DNA from: Pseudoduganella dura
GTDB taxonomy: Bacteria > Pseudomonadota > Gammaproteobacteria > Burkholderiales > Burkholderiaceae_D
DNA length: 64,000 bases
Assembly: GCF_009727155.1 (NCBI RefSeq)
Contig: NZ_WNWM01000002.1
Location: 6,138,001-6,202,000, forward strand
Reading direction: 5' to 3'
Below the pieces are notes generated by a model. The model ran no database searches and had not been told where the DNA came from. It saw nothing but the letters and a program-made list of their open reading frames with translations. The position numbers were made by a program, and so were the translations under genes. Positions 37,577 through 47,300 of this stretch are shown in pieces (the stretch's first letter is position 1; each line of letters begins with the position of its first letter).

Positions 37577-38545
37577 ATGAACATGCCAGTTTTGCCGACC
37601 TACGACGACGTTGTCCAGGCGGCCGGACGCATCGCCGGCACCGCGAACCGCACCCCAGTGCTGACGTCGCGCACCGTCGACGAGGAATTCGGCGCCGAGG
37701 TGTTTTTCAAGTGCGAGAACCTGCAGCGGATGGGCGCATTCAAGTTCCGCGGCGCCTGCAATGCGCTGGCGAAGTTTACGCCCGAGCAGCGCCGCGCCGG
37801 CGTGGTGGCGTTTTCGTCGGGTAACCATGCGCAGGCCATTGCCCTGGCCGCGAAGCTGCTCGGCATGCCGGCCACGATCGTGATGCCGCACGATGCGCCG
37901 GCCGCGAAAGTGGCGGCCACCAGGGGGTATGGCGGCAACGTCGTCACCTACGACCGCTACACGGAGGACCGCGAGCAGATCGGGCGCGCGCTCGCCGAGC
38001 GGCATGGGCTGACGCTGATTCCTCCGTACGATCATCCGGACGTGATCGCCGGGCAGGGCACGGCCGCCAGGGAGCTGTTCGAGGAAACCGGACCGCTCGA
38101 CGCGTTCTTCGTCTGCCTCGGCGGTGGCGGCCTGCTGGCCGGCTCGGCCCTGGCGACCCGGGCCCTGGCGCCGCGGTGCCGGCTGTACGGCGTGGAGCCC
38201 GAGGCCGGCAACGACGGGCAGCAGTCGTTCCGCTCGGGCGCCATCGTGCATATCGACACGCCGAAGACCATCGCCGACGGTGCGCAGACCCAGCACCTCG
38301 GCCAGTACACGTTCCCCATCATCCGGCGCGACGTCGACGACATCCTCACCGTCTCCGACGACGAACTGGTGCAATGCATGCGCTTCTTCGCCGAGCGCAT
38401 GAAGATCGTGGTCGAGCCGACCGGCTGCCTCGGGTTCGCGGCGGCGCGGCGCATGAAGGCGGAGCTGAAGGGCAAGCGCGTCGGCATCCTCGTCAGCGGC
38501 GGCAATATCGACATGGCGCGCCTCGCCGGTTTCCTGGCGGGCTGA
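37577..38545 (+). CDS. threo-3-Hydroxyaspartate ammonia-lyase / serine-threonine dehydratase-like enzyme
   Basis: The 322-aa protein is a fold-type II PLP enzyme. Lys56 in GAFKFRGACNAL is the cofactor lysine, SSGNHAQAIALAAKLLGM binds the PLP phosphate side, and the tetraglycine loop is in CLGGGGLLAGSAL. EPEAGNDGQQS and a C-terminal Ser-Gly-Gly (LVSGGNIDM) complete the set. There is no ACT domain, which separates it from biosynthetic IlvA. The length and sequence pattern fit serine racemase/threo-3-hydroxyaspartate dehydratases, which yield oxaloacetate and ammonia. AAAGGAA precedes the ATG. It is co-oriented with the YheO-type regulator. Confidence 0.87.
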   Translation: MNMPVLPTYDDVVQAAGRIAGTANRTPVLTSRTVDEEFGAEVFFKCENLQRMGAFKFRGACNALAKFTPEQRRAGVVAFSSGNHAQAIALAAKLLGMPATIVMPHDAPAAKVAATRGYGGNVVTYDRYTEDREQIGRALAERHGLTLIPPYDHPDVIAGQGTAARELFEETGPLDAFFVCLGGGGLLAGSALATRALAPRCRLYGVEPEAGNDGQQSFRSGAIVHIDTPKTIADGAQTQHLGQYTFPIIRRDVDDILTVSDDELVQCMRFFAERMKIVVEPTGCLGFAAARRMKAELKGKRVGILVSGGNIDMARLAGFLAG

Positions 38546-38576
38546 GAAGGCCGGCCCGGCAGCCCCGGGCACGGGT

Positions 38577-41500
38577 TCAGTTGCGGATCACGATGCCGAA
38601 CATGTACTGCGCGCCCGCGAACGAGTAATCGAGCAGGTTGGGGCGCCCGTCCGCATAGGGCGCGTAGGCGCCGTGCGATGTCGATTCGCCGGCGCGGCCG
38701 ATGTTGCGGCCCTCTACGAACAGCTCCAGGTTGCGCGTGGCGCGCCAGGCCACCCGCGCGTCGACGAAGCGCGTCGAGCTGTTGAACGTGGGCGAAGCGG
38801 GGTTGAACGCCAGTGCGGGCGCGCTTTCCACGCCGACCGCGGGGTAATAGTTCGCGCCGGCCGGCAGTTCGCGGAACGAACCGGCCGCGCTCTGCACCGC
38901 CACGCGCGCCTGCAGGCGGCCATCGTCGTACCACAGCGATGCATTCCACGTGTAGCGCAACTCGCGCGCCGGACCGAGCGCCTCGCCGGTCAGCAGGTCG
39001 CGGATCGGTTCGCCCAATACCCTGGAGCGCATGCGCGTGTAGTTGGCGTCGATGCCAGTGTAGCGCAGCAGCGACGGCAGCCACGAGAAGGCCGTCTTGC
39101 CGCTCAATTCGATGCCGTTGCGCGCGGTCGGCGGGCCGTTCACGTACGTCGCATAGGCATAGCGCAGTTCCGACAGCCCGGCGCCGGAGACCGGGTCGAT
39201 GGTGCCCGAATCTGCGAACGGCTGCCCGGTGTACACCGCGACCCGCAGCGGCGCGCCCGTCAGGCCGCGCTGGCGGAAGCCGGCCAGCGACAGTATCGTA
39301 TCCCGGTCCGGATACCACTCGAACGACAGGTTCTGGTTCCGGCTGCTCATCGCCCGCAGGGCCGGATTGCCCAGCGTGCCGTCGCATGTCAGGTCCTGCG
39401 CCATGCCGTCGTCGAGGCGGCGCTCGTCCCGGGTGCAACTGACGTTGTTGCTGTACAGGTACTGCACCGGCGGCCTGGCGATGGCCCTGGCGCGGTGGTA
39501 GCGCACCGCCACCTTGTTGGCGGCGGTCCACCAGGCCAGGTTGAGCACCGGCATCACGTCGGTGCTGCTGCCGCGCAGCGTCGTGTTGCGGGCGGCGGCG
39601 CTCTGCACGATCCCGGCGGCGGCGTTCGGATCGGCCGGGTTGTACGCCGCCGTCTTCGTCACCGACTGGAACGTCATCAGGCCGGTGCCGGCCACGCCGG
39701 CGTGTACCACGCGCCAGCCGAAGTTGCCCTCGAACGCCGAACGGAACGGCAAGGCCATCGCCGTGAACGGCACCCGGTCGACGCTGAAGTCGCCGCTCAG
39801 GTAGCCGGCCAGCACGCGCTCGCCGATGGCCGTCCTGGGCTGCTCGTACATCCTGCCGTCGCTGCCCTGGCAGACTTTCACGCAATCGAGGTTGAAGTGC
39901 TGCGCACCCGTCAGTTCGATCACCTTGCGAACGTCGATTTCGGTCCAGCCTTGCACCATGCCTTCGGGGATGCCGTGGGCGCTGTTGAAATAGCGGATCG
40001 AATTGCCGGCCAGCGACTGCGCCACGATGTCGCGGTAGCGGGCCTGCGTCATCACGATCGTGCTGCTGTGGGCCGTTGCCGGGTCGGCGCCGTAGTTGAT
40101 GCCGTACTGGCAGGGCCGGCCGCCGGCGGCCAGCGACCCCGGCGTGTCCTCGCACGCCTGGAAGCTGCCGCGGATTTGCGCCCACGGCACGACCACGGCG
40201 GGCGACGTGGCGGTGGCCGGCCGCACCGTGTAGCCGGCGCCGGACCAGTTCCCGGTGCGGTAGTTCCGGTGCTGCAGGCCGAATTTCAGGCGGCTCAGGA
40301 ATGGCACCCGGTCTCCCGTCGCCCATGTCAGGTCCAGCCGCGCCGTGTCTTCGCGCCGTTCCATGATACGTGGATTGGCCATCGTCAGCTGCGTGGCGGT
40401 CGAGGTGCGCGGCGCCGCCGGGTCCGACGGATTCGACAGCGTTCCATAATTGGCGTAGTTCGTCTGGTCATGGCTGGCGCCGGACGGCAGCGTGTGCGTC
40501 CACATGCCGTTGGGTGCGACGGCCAGCGTGCTCTGGCCGAAGACGTAGCCGAAGTTGGTGCGCCACTGCATCCGCCATGCATCCGATTTCGCATGGCCGG
40601 CCAGGAATTCCACGCGCAACGCGCCGGAGCGCCACGTGCCGCCCGCCTGCATGTATTGCGACGAACTCTCGATGCGGTCGTAGATCTGGTCGACGTTCAC
40701 GTTCGCATCGGTGACGGTGTATCGCAGCAGGTGGTGATTGGCGTCGACGACGATCGACCCGGGCACCACGTTGGCGACCGAGCCGTTCGTCATGCCGCGC
40801 CAGGCGGTGCTGCCCGCGCCGAGGTTGGCGGGCGACGGATAGAACCACGTGTTCGAGCCGGATGCCGGCGCGCGCGTGACGTCGGCGGCGCTGCCGCTGT
40901 CCACGTAACGGCCGGCGGTGTTGATGCCGATGTTCCCGAGCGAATAAAACGACTGCCCGTCGTCGATCTTGCGCGTGTTGCGGTTGAACTTCGCGTAGAC
41001 CGACAGGGCGTCGCTGACCTTGAAATCGAGCCGCAGGTCGCCGTACAGCCGCTCGTCGTACTCGCGCCGCACCTGGTAACGCACCTGCTGCGGCGTGTAG
41101 TCGTTCCACTGGTTCAGGCAGGTCAGCAGCTCGTTGGCGCGCTGGCTTTGCGCCGTGGCCCGGTTGGCGGGTTGTGCGATCGTGGCCAGCTGTGCCGCCG
41201 TGTACTGCGGGAAGGCCGCGTGGCAATCGGCCTTCGATTGCGCTGCGGCCGAGCGCTGCACGATTGTCAGGGGGCTCATCGAATCGACCGTGCCGCCGCC
41301 GCTGCGCTCCCAGCGCGCCATCGGCGCCGTGGCCGCCGGATCGGCAAGGTTGACGGTGGCCGGGTTGAACGAAAAGGTCTTCTCCGGCGAACCGTCGAAA
41401 TCGAGCGCCCGCACGGTGCCCAGGTTATACGCCGAATACAGCGCCGTGTGGTTTTCGTTGTGCGCGGCGCTGCTGGTGAGGTTCAGCACCACGCCGAGCC

Positions 41501-42398
41501 GCCTGTCGAGAAAGCGGTCGGCGAAGATGAAATTCAGGTTCGGCGTGGTGCGCCGGTTGATCGAGTTGCGCTGCGCGGCCACGCGCAGCGCAACGTGGCG
41601 CTTGTCGAAATCCAGCCCGGAGCGGGTGCGGATCAGCACGCCGCCGCCCAGCGAGCCTTCGGTCATGTCGACGGTCGAACCCTTGACCACTTCGATGCTC
41701 TTGATCAGGTCGGTGGACAATTCGCGCAGGTCGACGCCCCGGCCCGAGCCGCCGTTGTTCAGGTCCGTGCCGCCGGCGGCCTGCACACCCAGGCCGTCGA
41801 TTTCCACGCGCACCAGCTCCGCCGTGTTGGCGCGCACGTTGATCGTGGTGCCTTCGCCGTAATCGCCGCGGTCCAGCGTCACCCCGGCCACCCGCGAGAT
41901 GGCCTCGGCCACGTTCCGGTCCGGGAACGCACCCACTTCGTCCGCCTTGATGATGTCGACCGCCGTGGCCGCGTTCTTCTTGTCGAAGATCGAATCCCGC
42001 TCGGCGGCGCGGGTGCCGAGGATGCGCACGGTGGCCGGCGCGGCGTCGTGCGCGGGCTTCGGCGCCGCCGGCGCGGGAGGACGAGAGGGAGGAAGAGGAG
42101 GCGCCTTGCGTTTCTGGACCAGCACCGCGTTGCCGGCGAGGGTGGCCGCCAGGCCGGTACCGGCCAGCAGCCTGTCCAGCGCCTGCCTCGGCGTGTAGGC
42201 GCCATGCACGGCACTGGTGCGCACGTCCGCCAGTTCGTCGCCACTGGCCAGCAGGCGCAGGTTCGCCTGCCGCGCGAACACCGGCAGCGTCACCGCCGCG
42301 GGGCCGGCGGGCAGTTCGAGCGGGATGGCCGTCGCCATGGCAGGGCCGGGCAGGGCAACGATCGCCACTGCCGCGAACAACAGGCTGCGCGGGTTCAT
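38577..42398 (-). CDS. TonB-dependent transducer receptor with STN signalling domain
   Basis: The 1273-aa outer-membrane protein has a signal peptide, then an STN (secretin/TonB N-terminal) domain at about residues 25-95 (FARQANLRLLASGDELADV, YTPRQALDRLLAGTGLAATL). A Pro-rich linker, plug (FPDRNVAEAISRVAGVTLDR, INVRANTAELVRVEIDGLGV, VVKGSTVDMTEGSLGGGVLI) and a large barrel ending in QYMFGIVIRN follow. The STN domain is the part that contacts a FecR-type anti-sigma factor. It starts 13 bases after the fecR stop, giving the order fecI-fecR-receptor. The barrel is larger than iron-siderophore receptors and matches polysaccharide-type receptors. It is paralogous to the receptor at 44335-47952. 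Confidence 0.92.
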   Translation of the reverse strand: MNPRSLLFAAVAIVALPGPAMATAIPLELPAGPAAVTLPVFARQANLRLLASGDELADVRTSAVHGAYTPRQALDRLLAGTGLAATLAGNAVLVQKRKAPPLPPSRPPAPAAPKPAHDAAPATVRILGTRAAERDSIFDKKNAATAVDIIKADEVGAFPDRNVAEAISRVAGVTLDRGDYGEGTTINVRANTAELVRVEIDGLGVQAAGGTDLNNGGSGRGVDLRELSTDLIKSIEVVKGSTVDMTEGSLGGGVLIRTRSGLDFDKRHVALRVAAQRNSINRRTTPNLNFIFADRFLDRRLGVVLNLTSSAAHNENHTALYSAYNLGTVRALDFDGSPEKTFSFNPATVNLADPAATAPMARWERSGGGTVDSMSPLTIVQRSAAAQSKADCHAAFPQYTAAQLATIAQPANRATAQSQRANELLTCLNQWNDYTPQQVRYQVRREYDERLYGDLRLDFKVSDALSVYAKFNRNTRKIDDGQSFYSLGNIGINTAGRYVDSGSAADVTRAPASGSNTWFYPSPANLGAGSTAWRGMTNGSVANVVPGSIVVDANHHLLRYTVTDANVNVDQIYDRIESSSQYMQAGGTWRSGALRVEFLAGHAKSDAWRMQWRTNFGYVFGQSTLAVAPNGMWTHTLPSGASHDQTNYANYGTLSNPSDPAAPRTSTATQLTMANPRIMERREDTARLDLTWATGDRVPFLSRLKFGLQHRNYRTGNWSGAGYTVRPATATSPAVVVPWAQIRGSFQACEDTPGSLAAGGRPCQYGINYGADPATAHSSTIVMTQARYRDIVAQSLAGNSIRYFNSAHGIPEGMVQGWTEIDVRKVIELTGAQHFNLDCVKVCQGSDGRMYEQPRTAIGERVLAGYLSGDFSVDRVPFTAMALPFRSAFEGNFGWRVVHAGVAGTGLMTFQSVTKTAAYNPADPNAAAGIVQSAAARNTTLRGSSTDVMPVLNLAWWTAANKVAVRYHRARAIARPPVQYLYSNNVSCTRDERRLDDGMAQDLTCDGTLGNPALRAMSSRNQNLSFEWYPDRDTILSLAGFRQRGLTGAPLRVAVYTGQPFADSGTIDPVSGAGLSELRYAYATYVNGPPTARNGIELSGKTAFSWLPSLLRYTGIDANYTRMRSRVLGEPIRDLLTGEALGPARELRYTWNASLWYDDGRLQARVAVQSAAGSFRELPAGANYYPAVGVESAPALAFNPASPTFNSSTRFVDARVAWRATRNLELFVEGRNIGRAGESTSHGAYAPYADGRPNLLDYSFAGAQYMFGIVIRN

Positions 42399-42411
42399 CG
42401 GCGACGGCGTG

Positions 42412-43380
42412 TCAGCGCACGGCGCCGATCCGGATTCCGTCGGCGCGGATCGCCACAGGCACGTTCAGCAGCGCGTGCACGTCGTTGGCGAATTCTTCCG
42501 GCTGGTCGATCCGGTAGCGGCCCACCAGCGGCTTGCGGTGCAGCGCCGGGTCCGCCACGACGATCTGGCGCGCGTTGTAGCGGTTGAACTCGGCCACCGC
42601 GGCGCCCAGCGGCTCGTTCTGGAATACCAGCTGGCCTTCGCGCCAGGCCAGCCGGCGCTGCACCGCGCCGGCATCCGCGCTGATGCGGGCAGCGCTGCCG
42701 TCCGCGGGCACCATGGCCACTTCGCCGGCCGCCAGCGTGCGCCGCGGCGCCGTGCCGCCGTTGGCCCACACTTCGACCACGCCTTCCGTGACGAGCACTT
42801 CCGCGCCGCCATCGGCATGGCGCCGCACCGAGAACGCCGTGCCGACCGCGCGCACGCGCACGTCGCCGGCTTCCACGACGAACGGCCGGCGCCGGTCCTT
42901 CGCGACCTCGAACCATGCCTCGCCGTGGCCCAGCGTGACGCGGCGCTGCGTATCCGTCAGGTGTACCGCCACCTCGCTGCCGCTGTTGATGCTGATGGCG
43001 GAGCGATCGGCCAGCTGCACCTTGCGGAACTCGCCGCGCGCCGTTTCATAGGTGGCGCGGCCCTGCAGGTCGGGCGCCAGCGCCGTTACGCCGATCGCGG
43101 CGATGCCGGCCGCCAGCGCGCCGCCGAACACGAAGGCCCGGCGGCTGCGCACCGGCGCGGCCGCTCCGGCCGGCGCCGCCACGTCGGGGCGCGGCTTCAG
43201 GCTGGCCTGCACGGTCACCTGGTCCACCGAATGCGCGATGGCCCGCGCCCGCAGGTACGCGCCCTGGTGCCGGGGATTGGCCAGGTACCAGGTTTCGAAG
43301 GCGGCTTGCGCGGCGTCGTCCAGCGGCCCGGCCGATTCCCGGGCCACCCACTCGAGCGCAGCGTCGTCGATGCTAGACAT
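42412..43380 (-). CDS. FecR-family anti-sigma/sigma regulator
   Basis: The 322-aa inner-membrane protein has the N-terminal FecR cytoplasmic domain (ALEWVARESAGPLDDAAQAA, FETWYLANPRHQGAYLRA). One transmembrane segment (RAFVFGGALAAGIAAIGVTA) lies near residues 80-100. The periplasmic FecR domain (TARGEFRKVQLADRSAISIN, GEAWFEVAKDRRRPFVVEAG, VRAVGTAFSV) and a C-terminal STN-like DUF4974 segment follow. It passes the ligand signal from the transducer receptor to the FecI-type sigma factor. Its ATG overlaps the end of the sigma factor gene by 8 bases, so the two are translationally coupled. Confidence 0.92.
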   Translation of the reverse strand: MSSIDDAALEWVARESAGPLDDAAQAAFETWYLANPRHQGAYLRARAIAHSVDQVTVQASLKPRPDVAAPAGAAAPVRSRRAFVFGGALAAGIAAIGVTALAPDLQGRATYETARGEFRKVQLADRSAISINSGSEVAVHLTDTQRRVTLGHGEAWFEVAKDRRRPFVVEAGDVRVRAVGTAFSVRRHADGGAEVLVTEGVVEVWANGGTAPRRTLAAGEVAMVPADGSAARISADAGAVQRRLAWREGQLVFQNEPLGAAVAEFNRYNARQIVVADPALHRKPLVGRYRIDQPEEFANDVHALLNVPVAIRADGIRIGAVR

Positions 43381-43963
43381 TGCGCTTTCGGAACCCGCGC
43401 TGGCCGGTCGCGGCGCACTGCCCGCCGGCGCCGCTGTCCACGCCGACCCGGGCCACCATGTCCGCCACCAGTTTCAATCCTCGCATCATTTCCTTTTCAA
43501 CGACGTTCTCCGAGATATTCAGGCTGTGCGCCGTTTCCTGCTGCGACAGGCCGTCGATCTTGCGGGCGCTGAACACATGGCGGCACCGGTCCGGCAGGTT
43601 GGCCACCAGGCCCAGCACCCACTTCAGTTCCGCCCGGGCCAGCGCCACCCGCTCGGGCGACGGCCCGGGATCGGCCACATCCAGTTCTTCCAGGCTGGCC
43701 ACGGCGTCGATGCGGACGATGGCTTCGCGGCGAAACCTGTCCACCAGGATGTTCTTGGCGACCTGCATCAGGAATGCCTTCGGTTCCAGCACGTGCTGCA
43801 CCGATTCCATTTTGAGGATGCGGAAATACACATCCTGCACCAGGTCGTCCACTTCCGCTTCGCTGCCGCACAGGCGCCGCAGCCGCGTCCGCAGTTCCGC
43901 CTCGTACGGAATCACGTGCGCGCTGACCCAGGCCACGACGGCGGGGTCCAGCGGCGCGATCAT
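43373..43963 (-). CDS. FecI-type extracytoplasmic-function sigma factor
   Basis: The 196-aa protein contains sigma70 region 2 (RRLCGSEAEVDDLVQDVYFR, KAFLMQVAKNILVDRFRRE) and region 4 (LPDRCRHVFSARKIDGLSQQ, LNISENVVEKEMMRGL). The DLVQDVYFR and LNISxNxVEKxxxRG patterns mark the FecI group. The ATG at 43963 is chosen because conservation begins near IAPLDPAVVAW. Region 4 is followed by a non-conserved 30-residue tail. With FecR and the transducer receptor it forms a cell-surface signalling system that should activate the receptor genes on either side. Confidence 0.9.
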   Translation of the reverse strand: MIAPLDPAVVAWVSAHVIPYEAELRTRLRRLCGSEAEVDDLVQDVYFRILKMESVQHVLEPKAFLMQVAKNILVDRFRREAIVRIDAVASLEELDVADPGPSPERVALARAELKWVLGLVANLPDRCRHVFSARKIDGLSQQETAHSLNISENVVEKEMMRGLKLVADMVARVGVDSGAGGQCAATGQRGFRKRNV

Positions 43964-44334
43964 GGCCGCCCCCGTGTGACTGGACGAACGACAGGCGGTT
44001 TTCCGCCGCCGCGCTGTTCGATATGGCGAGCAATCATGTGTCTCCTCCGTCCGCAATCCGCGATCGTGTCGCCGCTCATGGCCGCCGGATTCCATCCGGA
44101 TCGATCACTGCGGCATATCAATAGTATTTGCATATATACACGGTTCAACGGGAGGGCTCAACCGTCGATTGAGACGAAACGTGACTTTTTTGCCGCATCC
44201 AGGCCAAACGATCAACCTGGATGATTGTTTGCGCAGCGGCTGATGAAAACGGGCGGAAAACGGACGGGGGGTTCGTCAACGGGATGAGGACGCGCCGCGC
44301 GTGCCGACAAAACCAAGCAGATGGAGACCGACAG
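43964..44334. other. Divergent control region between fecI and the second receptor
   Basis: These 371 bases hold no credible gene. Both the minus-strand fecI operon and the plus-strand receptor must start here. An AT-rich segment at 44110-44140 (AATAGTATTTGCATATATAC) looks like a promoter core, followed by CGGTTCAAC...CTCAACCG, an imperfect dyad, and GAAACGTGACTTTTTT. A Shine-Dalgarno-like GGAG lies at 44323-44326 before the ATG. FecI-type promoters are too variable to assign by eye. Confidence 0.5.
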
Positions 44335-47300
44335 ATGAATCCGAAACCCGCCTTCCCACAGCCGAAGATCGCCGCCCGTGCGGTATCGCTGGCGCTGGCA
44401 TCCCTGATGGCCGGCCAGGCGCTGGCGCAGCAGGCCGCCGCGCCGCCGCCGGCCGCCGATACCGCGCTCGAAAGCGGCGTGCAGAAAGTGGTCGTGTCCA
44501 CGCGCCGCTCGCAGCAATCGTCGAACGACCGCAAGAAGAACGCCGCCACGGCGATGGATTCGATCGTGGCCGAAGACGTGGGCTCGCTGCCGGACCGCAA
44601 TATCGGCGAAGCCATTTCGCGGATGGCGGGCGTGGCGATCGACCGCGGCGAGTATGGCGAGGGCGTGAGCATCTCGGTGCGCGGCAACGGTCCGGGCCTG
44701 ACCCGGGTGGAGATGGACGGGATGTCGGTGCAGTCGGCCGGCGGGTCGGACCTGAACGGCGGCGGCGACGGCCGCGGCGTCGAGTTCCGGTCGCTGTCGG
44801 CGGACCTGATCAAGAGCGTCGACGTGATCAAGGGCCAGACCGCCGACATGGTGGAAGGCTCGCTCGGCGGGGGCGTGCGGATCCAGACCCGCACCGGCCT
44901 CGATTTCAAGAAGCCGTTCGTTTCGGTGCGCGCGTCCGGCACGCAGCACAGCCTGAACGAAAAATGGACGCCGGATATCTCCTTCACCGGTGCGCGCCAG
45001 TTCGGCGACGGCCGGCTCGGCGTGGTCCTGAACGCGGGCTACCAGAAACTGGACAACGAATCGCACCAGTTCCAGACCTCCGGGAACGGCCAGAACGGCT
45101 ACGGCCGCTACGCGGACATCGACAATTCGCCGGACAAGACGTTCACGTTCCAGCCCGGTGCGCTCGACATGTCGAACCCCGCCTCGCTGCAGCCGACGAC
45201 GACGCTGGCCGACGCCAGCGGCCGCGTGATCTTCGCGGGCGCCACGCCGCAGGACCTGCTGAACCGGGCCGCGGCCGCGCAGACCAAGCAGGATTGCTTC
45301 AACGCCTTTCCGCAGTTGACGAAGACGTCGACCGCGCTGAACGGCCTGTCGTCGGCAAACATCAACCGGGCGATCGACCACCGCGGTAACGAACTGCTGA
45401 CGTGCCTGAACCAGTGGAACGACTACAGTCCGCAATTGCTGCGCTACTTCGTCAAGCGCCAGGTCGACGAGCGCAAGAACATCAACCTGCGCACGGACTT
45501 CAAGGTCAACGAGCACCTCACCGTGTATGGCAAGGGGTCGTACAGCAAGCGCACGGTGGACGACAACTTCCTGACCTACAACCTGGGCCAGGTGGCGGTC
45601 AACGGCACCGGCAGCTTCGTGGACGCGAACGGCGTGCGCACGGCGGCGCCGGGCACCGGCTACTACACGTCGCCGTATACGTACGGCCTGGGCGCCAGCG
45701 GCACGGGCGTCGTGCGGGGCGCGGCGGTCAACTTCAATCCGGCCACCGCCGTCGTCGACGGCACCCACCACCTGACGGGCTTCACGCTCGACAACGGCGG
45801 CGTGGGCACCGACCAGATCCGCAACATGATCGAGGAAAACACCAGGTACCTGCAGTTCGGCGGCACGTTCAAGCGCGATGCGCTGACGGCCGAGCTGCTG
45901 GTGGGCGCGTCGGAATCGGACTTCCACCGCGCCAACGCGCGCTGGGCGGTCGGCTATACCGCCGGGCCGACGACGGCCGCGCTGGGGCCGAATGGCACCT
46001 GGGGCTACACATTCCCGGACGGCACGCCGGACAACGGCAATCCGGCCAACTACAACCAGGTGCTGGCGAACACCAATCCGGCGATGCCGCTGCAGACTGC
46101 CGACCGCACGCTGTTGTGGCAATCGCCGATCATCCGCGAAACCTCGGAGCAGACCGCCAAGCTGGACCTGTCGTACGCGCTGCCGGAGAGCGTACCGATC
46201 CTCAAGTACATCAAGTCCGGCATCAATTTCCGAAAGAGCGGCGTCGACAGCTGGGGCAACGGCGGCTCCACGGTGCGCACCGCGCAGGGAACGGAAGGCC
46301 AGCCGGGCTACAGCCCGGCCATCACGGTGCCGGGCGCGGAGGTGCGCGACGTGATCCGCGGCTGCGTCGATACGCCGGGATCGGCCGGCACCGCCAATGC
46401 CTGCAAGTACGGCTTCACGCCGAACGCGAGTCCTTCGCTGTCCGGCACCTATGTGCTGCCGATGCAGGATTTCCAGAACCTGCTGGGCACCGTGATGACC
46501 GATCCGGCCACGGCGACGAAACTGTTCAACGGCGCCTCCGGCCGGCCGGCGAACATGATCGACAACTGGAACCAGATCGACGTGATGAAGGTGATCAACG
46601 CGCTCAAGCTGCCGAACTATAACTACGACTGCACGAAGGCCTGCACCGGCAGCGACGGCAACCTGTACCAGCAGCCGATCAACAAGGTGCGCGAGAAAAC
46701 CGAGGCCCTGTACCTGATGGCGGACTTCGGCTTCGACACCATCCCGTTCACGGAGCAGGCGCTGCCGTTCGGCTGGGAAGTGGACGGCAACTTCGGCTAC
46801 CGCTACGTGCGCACCACGGTGCAGGGAACGGGCAGCATGACGTTCCGCGCGATCACGAAGACGCCGCAGTTCGACCCGGCCAACCCGGATGCGGCGGGCG
46901 GCATCGTCACCAATGCCGTCACCCAGAACACCACGATCGATGCGCGCAACCACGTGTTCCTGCCCAGCTATAACCTGGGACTGTGGTTGATGCCGAACGA
47001 ACTGGTACTGCGCTACAGTGCCGCGAAGACCTACGCGCGCCCACCCGTGTCGCGGCTGCTGGCGGCCGGTACCTGCACCTACGACGAGCGCAACCGCGAC
47101 CAGGTGGCCGACGACGACGGCGACCTGTCGTGCAATACCGTGGGCAACCCGGGCCTGCTCGGCCAGAGCAACTTCAACCAGAACCTGTCGGTGGAGTGGT
47201 ACCCGAACGCCGACACGATGTTCACGGTGGCCGGCTACCGCCAGGAAGGCCGCGTCGGCCCGAACAAGACCACGGGCGTGTTCGACGTGCCGCTGTTCGC

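Noticed and set aside
38673..42587. A 1304-residue open frame antisense to the STN receptor.
   Set aside because: Its composition is Arg/Gly/Val/His-rich without motifs. The minus-strand receptor is clear from its signal peptide, STN, plug and barrel.
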